A stretch of DNA of 47,859 bases, taken from Cupriavidus gilardii J11. GTDB taxonomy: Bacteria > Pseudomonadota > Gammaproteobacteria > Burkholderiales > Burkholderiaceae. The notes below the pieces were generated by a model, which was not told the DNA's origin, did not search any database, and saw only the letters and a program-made list of their open reading frames with translations. Each line of letters begins with the position of its first letter. The stretch's first letter is position 1. The stretch is taken from contig NZ_VLJN01000026.1 of assembly GCF_007829435.1 (NCBI RefSeq), forward strand, positions 18,028 through 65,886, read 5' to 3'. A program made the position numbers and the translations under genes. Below, one piece after another: positions 40,648-47,859 of this stretch.

Positions 40648-40680
40648 TTGACGGATTGTTTTGATATGCGTATGCTACGC
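40648..40680 (+). promoter_or_regulatory. Sigma-70-type promoter with overlapping palindrome (WYL gene)
   Basis: TTGACG at 40648-40653 and TATGCT at 40671-40676 are separated by exactly 17 bp. A 13-bp palindrome, GCGTATGCTACGC (40668-40680), lies across the -10 box. A regulator bound there would block the promoter, and the gene just downstream encodes a WYL regulator, so autorepression is likely. The promoter position also implies that translation starts at 40708, not at the upstream ATG codons. Confidence 0.65.
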
Positions 40681-40707
40681 CAAACGATAGGAAAACTCCC
40701 GCAATCC

Positions 40708-41604
40708 ATGTCCAGCGACCGACTCTCAGGAATGACCCAAGCGCAACGCGACCGACTCGCGTTCGTCGAGTTGCGTCTGCGCTTCGTGGGCGAAATCCGC
40801 CGACAGGACTTGGTCACGCGCTTCGACATCCAGGCGGCGGCGGCGACGCGGGACATCGCCCAATACAAGGAGATGGCGCCCGGCAACATGGAGTACGACC
40901 CCAAGGGCAAGGTCTATGTCCGCGCATCCTGGTTTCGGGCCTTGTTCGACTTCCCGGCCGAGCGCGTGCTCACGTGGTTGTCCCAGGGCTATGGCGACGG
41001 AGAACCGATCCGCTGGAAGGGTGTTGTGGCGCAGGAAGGCACCAGCCTGCCGGGCAAGATCGATCTGGAGCTGCTGTCCGTTCTGACGCGCGCCATCCAT
41101 CAAGGCGCAGCCGTTGAGATTGCCTACCGCGCCCTGTCGAGCGGACTGACCACCCGCGAAATCGTGCCCTTCGCGCTGGCTGACAGCGGACTGCGTTGGC
41201 ACGTCCGTGCCTTTGACCGGCGCAGCGGCGAGTTCCGGGATTTCGTGCTGGGCCGCCTCGATGACGCGCAACTCCTTTCCGGGCCGGTGGCTGACCACGA
41301 GAAGTCCGATCAGGACATCCAGTGGAACCGGATCACTGAGCTCGAGCTTGTGCCGCATCCGGCCAACGTGCAGCACCCCGACACCATCGAGGCCGAGTAC
41401 GGCATGGAGGGCGGCGTGCTCAAGTTCCGCGCGCGTGCGGCGATGGCGGGTTACCTGCTGCGCCGCTGGAACGTGGACTGCACCGATGACCACAGCCTCA
41501 AGGGTGGCGAGTACCACCTGTGGCTCCGAAATCGCCAAGCGCTTTACGGCGTCACCAACCTGGTGCTCGCACCGGGCTACGGCGAACCGAGCAAGGAGTG
41601 GTGA
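40708..41604 (+). CDS. WYL-domain transcription factor (BrxR/CapW-like)
   Basis: A 298-residue regulator. Residues about 8-72 form a winged helix (RRQDLVTRFDIQAAAATRDI), about 120-190 the WYL domain (REIVPFALADSGLRWHVRAFD), and about 210-298 a WCX-type C-terminal domain (RMRR-like segment and LWLRNRQALYGVTNLVLAP). This layout matches BrxR and CapW, homodimeric repressors that control BREX, CBASS and other defence loci and may sense nucleic-acid ligands. It is the first gene of the putative defence operon. The start is chosen from the promoter at 40648-40676. Confidence 0.85.
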   Translation: MSSDRLSGMTQAQRDRLAFVELRLRFVGEIRRQDLVTRFDIQAAAATRDIAQYKEMAPGNMEYDPKGKVYVRASWFRALFDFPAERVLTWLSQGYGDGEPIRWKGVVAQEGTSLPGKIDLELLSVLTRAIHQGAAVEIAYRALSSGLTTREIVPFALADSGLRWHVRAFDRRSGEFRDFVLGRLDDAQLLSGPVADHEKSDQDIQWNRITELELVPHPANVQHPDTIEAEYGMEGGVLKFRARAAMAGYLLRRWNVDCTDDHSLKGGEYHLWLRNRQALYGVTNLVLAPGYGEPSKEW

Positions 41605-41664
41605 CCACGATGATCGCCAACGCCTGCAATCCCGCCGACCGCAACGACCGAAAGGAGTCACACC

Positions 41665-41871
41665 ATGGCTAACCCCCCGGCCAACCACGGCAAGCAATGG
41701 ACGCCTGCCGACGTTTCGCAGCTCAAGCAGCTCGCCAAGCAGAACACGCCCACGCGCGTCATCGGCCTCAAGATGGGCCGCACTGAGGACGCTGTGCGCA
41801 ACAAGGCGAGCGAGAACGACGTCTCCCTCAAGCCCACGAACCAGTCGCCCTACAACCGGCGCAAGCCCTGA
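41665..41871 (+). CDS. Small SANT/Myb-like protein of the defence operon
   Basis: A 68-residue basic protein with good ribosome-binding site AAAGGAG. Residues about 10-50 (WTPADVSQLKQLAKQN; RVIGLKMGRTEDAVRNKA) match the SANT/Myb-like or SWIRM-like three-helix pattern with the W and spaced hydrophobic residues. It ends in SPYNRRKP. It sits between the WYL gene and the helicase, spaced 60 and 33 bp from them. Likely a small DNA-binding protein; its role in the system is unknown. Confidence 0.7.
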   Translation: MANPPANHGKQWTPADVSQLKQLAKQNTPTRVIGLKMGRTEDAVRNKASENDVSLKPTNQSPYNRRKP

Positions 41872-41904
41872 GGGCGGGCAAGCAAGAAGAATAAGGGGCG
41901 CACC

Positions 41905-45458
<3,554 letters not shown>

Positions 45459-45459
<1 letters not shown>

Positions 45460-46508
45460 TGGTCGATCAGCACCACGACATCTTCGACTCGCTGACCCGC
45501 AACGCCTTCGATTTCCTGGAGCGCGGTATCGCGGAGTTCGACAAGACGCCCAAGTATTCCGTCATCCACTTCTGCGCGGCGGTGGAGATGCTGCTCAAGG
45601 CGCGACTGATGAAGGAGCACTGGTCGCTGATCGTCTCCAAGCCCGAGCAGGCCAACCTCGCCAAGTTCATGGCCGGGGACTTCATCTCGGTCACGCTGGA
45701 GGATTGCAGGGCGCGGATTCGTGATGTCGCGGGCGAGGACATCGGCGACGAAGCCTACGGCAGCTTCCGCGCGCTGGCGAACCATCGCAACAAGATGGTT
45801 CACTTCTTCCACAACGGGCTGGAAAACGACGAAAAGGCCAAGGCGCAGATCGTCGCCGAGCATTGCCGCTCGTGGTTTCATCTGCACCGCCTGTTGAACC
45901 GGTGGAACAGCTACTTCCACGACTTCAGCGGCGAAATCGCTCACGCGGATCGGGCGATGAAGGGCCACCGGCAATACTTGGCCGCTAAGTTCAAGGCGCT
46001 TGCCCCGGAATTGGACGCCGTTCGCAATGCGGGTGGCAAACCGAAAGCATGCAGCGCCTGCGGCTTCAAGGCCGCCATACCGGACGCCCTTGACGATCAG
46101 ATCGCGTCGCTGCGCTGTCTGGTGTGCGATCACACCGAAACGCAGGTCGAACTCGAATGCCCGCATTGCGGCGAACCCATCGTCATTGCGACCGAGGGCT
46201 ACGCGACGTGCGAGCACTGCGAGGAACGCATCGAGCCTGAGCATCTGGTGGATGCCTTGACCAAAGACGTGGTCGGCACGAAGGACTACTTCGAGACCGG
46301 GTTGCCTGCCAACTGCGGTAATTGCGAGGGCTACCACACCGTCGTCGAGCGTGGCGGCCACTACTTCTGCACGAACTGCTTCGACATCTTCGATGACATC
46401 GAGCAGTGCCAGTGGTGCAACGAATACAACACCGGCGATATGGAACACAGTTACTCAGTCGGCTGTAGCCAATGCGATGGCAAGGTCGGCTGGGAGAAGG
46501 ACGACTAA
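45459..46508 (+). CDS. HEPN-like domain fused to four zinc ribbons
   Basis: A 349-residue protein. The N-terminal half is all-helical and resembles a HEPN domain: YSVIHFCAAVEMLLKARL is a typical HEPN helix, and R110-NKMV-H115 fits the RX4-6H ribonuclease motif. The C-terminal half (198-339) contains eight CxxC pairs, at 198/201, 220/223, 234/237, 251/254, 286/289, 304/307, 317/320 and 336/339, enough for four zinc ribbons. An RNA-cutting effector with a zinc-ribbon nucleic-acid sensor is inferred. It overlaps the helicase stop (TGATG) and is followed directly by the methyltransferase. I do not recognise this exact fusion as a described defence component. Confidence 0.75.
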
Positions 46509-47859
46509 ATGAACAACAACATCAAAACACCCAAGAAGCTAATCGAAGTCGCCCTGCCGCTCGATGCCATCAATGTCGCCGCTGCCCGCGAGAAAAGCAT
46601 CCGCCACGGCCACCCCAGCACGCTGCACCTGTGGTGGGCGCGGCGTCCGCTGGCGGCGGCGCGGGCAGTCATCTTCGCGCAGATGGTCAACGACCCCGGC
46701 TACCAGCAAGGCGGCGGGTTCCGCTACGGCGTCAACAAGGAAAAGGCGCAGGCCGAGCGCGAGCGGTTGTTCAAAATCATCGAAGACCTGGTGCAGTGGG
46801 AGAACACCAACAACGAGGAAGTGCTGGAGCGCGCCCGCGCCGAAATCCGCCGCTCGTGGCGTGAGGTCTGCGAACTGAACAAGGGCCACCCCCAGGCCGC
46901 CGAACTGTTCAACCCCGACAAGCTTCCTGCCTTTCACGACCCCTTCGCGGGCGGCGGCGCGCTGCCGCTTGAGGCGCAGCGTCTGGGCTTGGAGAGCTAC
47001 GCCTCCGACCTCAACCCCGTGGCCGTCACCATCAACAAGGCCATGATCGAAATCCCGCCGCGCTTCGCGGGCCGCGCGCCGGTGGGGCCTCGCGTGCCGG
47101 ACGACAAGCAGGGCAAGCTGACAGAAGATTGGTCGGGCCCCAAAGGGCTGGCTGAAGACGTGCGCCGCTACGGCGCATGGATGCGGACTGAGGCCGAGAA
47201 GCGCATCGGCCATCTATACCCGCAGGTGGAAATCACCGCCGAGATCGTGAAGGAGCGGCCCGACCTCAAGCCGCTGCTGGGCGAGAAACTTACCGTCATC
47301 GCATGGCTGTGGGCGCGCACGGTAAAGAGCCCCAACCCGGCGTTCAGTCATGTGGATGTGCCGCTGGCTTCGACCTTCATCCTCTCCAGCAAGGCGGGCA
47401 AGGAAAGCTATGTGCAGCCTGTGGTTGAGGGTGGCAAGTACCGCTTCACGGTGAAGGTAGGCGAGCCTCCGGAAGAAGCGAAGGAAGGAACCAAGGCTGC
47501 CGGCCGTGGCGCGAACTTCCGCTGCGTGCTCTCGGACACACCGATTGGCGGCGACTACATCAAGGCCGAGGGGCAGGCGGGACGCATGGGCGAGAGATTG
47601 ATGGCCATCGCCGCCGAAGGCGCGCGAGGCCGGATCTATTTGGCTCCGACCCAAGAGCATGAAGATGCGGCCCTGCAAGCGCAGCCAAGCTGGAAGCCCT
47701 CCGGAGATGTTCCTGCTCGACTCACAGGCGGTACGTGCGTGCCCTATGGCCTGTCCGAATGGGGTGACCTCTTCACCCCGCGCCAACTGGTGGCGCTGAC
47801 CACCTTCTCCGATCTGGTAGGCGAAACGATTTCCAAGGTCAAGGCCGACGCGTTGGCGG
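46509..47859 (+). CDS. DUF1156 DNA methyltransferase, partial
   Basis: The first 450 residues of a large protein that runs off the window. It begins with the DUF1156 signature ([35 protein letters not shown]). The SAM-binding motif [13 protein letters not shown] starts at D144, followed by [10 protein letters not shown] near 164. [24 protein letters not shown] near the end (here split only by the family position) is also typical of DUF1156 enzymes. The catalytic D/NPPY motif is not yet seen and may lie further on. It would methylate adenine in host DNA, as in R-M-like or DISARM-type systems. It begins one base after the previous stop codon. Confidence 0.85.
   Translation, partial: MNNNIKTPKKLIEVALPLDAINVAAAREKSIRHGHPSTLHLWWARRPLAAARAVIFAQMVNDPGYQQGGGFRYGVNKEKAQAERERLFKIIEDLVQWENTNNEEVLERARAEIRRSWREVCELNKGHPQAAELFNPDKLPAFHDPFAGGGALPLEAQRLGLESYASDLNPVAVTINKAMIEIPPRFAGRAPVGPRVPDDKQGKLTEDWSGPKGLAEDVRRYGAWMRTEAEKRIGHLYPQVEITAEIVKERPDLKPLLGEKLTVIAWLWARTVKSPNPAFSHVDVPLASTFILSSKAGKESYVQPVVEGGKYRFTVKVGEPPEEAKEGTKAAGRGANFRCVLSDTPIGGDYIKAEGQAGRMGERLMAIAAEGARGRIYLAPTQEHEDAALQAQPSWKPSGDVPARLTGGTCVPYGLSEWGDLFTPRQLVALTTFSDLVGETISKVKADALA

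Noticed and set aside
40648-41604. Calling the locus BREX because of the BrxR-like regulator
   Set aside because: WYL regulators of this type control several defence systems; no brxA, brxB, brxC, pglX or pglZ gene is present.
41610-41672. 20-codon frame between the WYL and SANT-like genes as a leader peptide
   Set aside because: No ribosome-binding site and no attenuator-like structure; it contains the real ribosome-binding site of the next gene.
46509-47859. Calling the locus class 1 DISARM outright
   Set aside because: No drmA, drmB or drmC is visible in the window and the HEPN-zinc-ribbon gene is not part of the DISARM sets known to me.

Overview
The window looks like a GC-rich chromosome segment from a beta-proteobacterium of the Burkholderiaceae, most like Cupriavidus or Ralstonia. 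I base this on the type II secretion gene order, the codon use, and the single-chain indolepyruvate ferredoxin oxidoreductase and MFS genes of the type common in that group. No 16S or marker search was possible, so the genus is an inference.

Positions 1-10935 hold most of a type II secretion operon, all on the plus strand: end of gspH, then gspI, J, K, L, M, N, D, E, F. Together these encode the pseudopilus (H-K), the inner-membrane platform (L, M, F), the cytoplasmic ATPase (E), the outer-membrane secretin (D) and the accessory protein N. Neighbouring genes mostly overlap or nearly touch; the exception is a 352-bp gap between gspK and gspL that carries a dispersed palindromic repeat. The same repeat recurs twice downstream between convergent genes.

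Positions 11113-30505 are ordinary chromosomal genes: a NYN/LOTUS-domain protein, indolepyruvate ferredoxin oxidoreductase, an HD-domain protein, two MFS transporters, a DODA-type dioxygenase, a probable sulfide/persulfide module (metallo-beta-lactamase-fold enzyme divergent from two YeeE/YedE half-transporters), a four-gene signalling operon (hybrid kinase, CheR, CheB, receiver-kinase), a DUF808 membrane protein and the DNA repair enzyme Tag.

From about 30.5 kb onward the content becomes accessory. First comes a PIN-domain toxin-like gene translationally coupled to an unknown protein. Then a 757-bp region with no convincing gene, a small helix-turn-helix protein, a Fic protein divergent from an AbiEi antitoxin, and a truncated remnant of the AbiEii toxin gene. 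Immediately after that truncation begins a compact mobile module: a Cys-rich protein, a large serine recombinase, two ParB/RepB-like proteins and a DUF3987 protein, the last four tightly coupled.

The cargo of this module (40.6 kb to the window end) looks like a phage-defence operon. It has a WYL transcription factor with a good promoter overlapped by a palindrome, a 68-residue SANT/Myb-like protein, an SNF2 helicase with a C-terminal DUF3883 nuclease-like domain, a protein that I read as a HEPN domain fused to four zinc ribbons, and the first 450 residues of a DUF1156 DNA methyltransferase. The helicase and methyltransferase resemble class 1 DISARM and DUF1156/DUF499-type defence clusters. 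The HEPN-zinc-ribbon protein between them is the least familiar part and the best candidate for something undescribed. The operon is cut by the window end, so its full composition is unknown.
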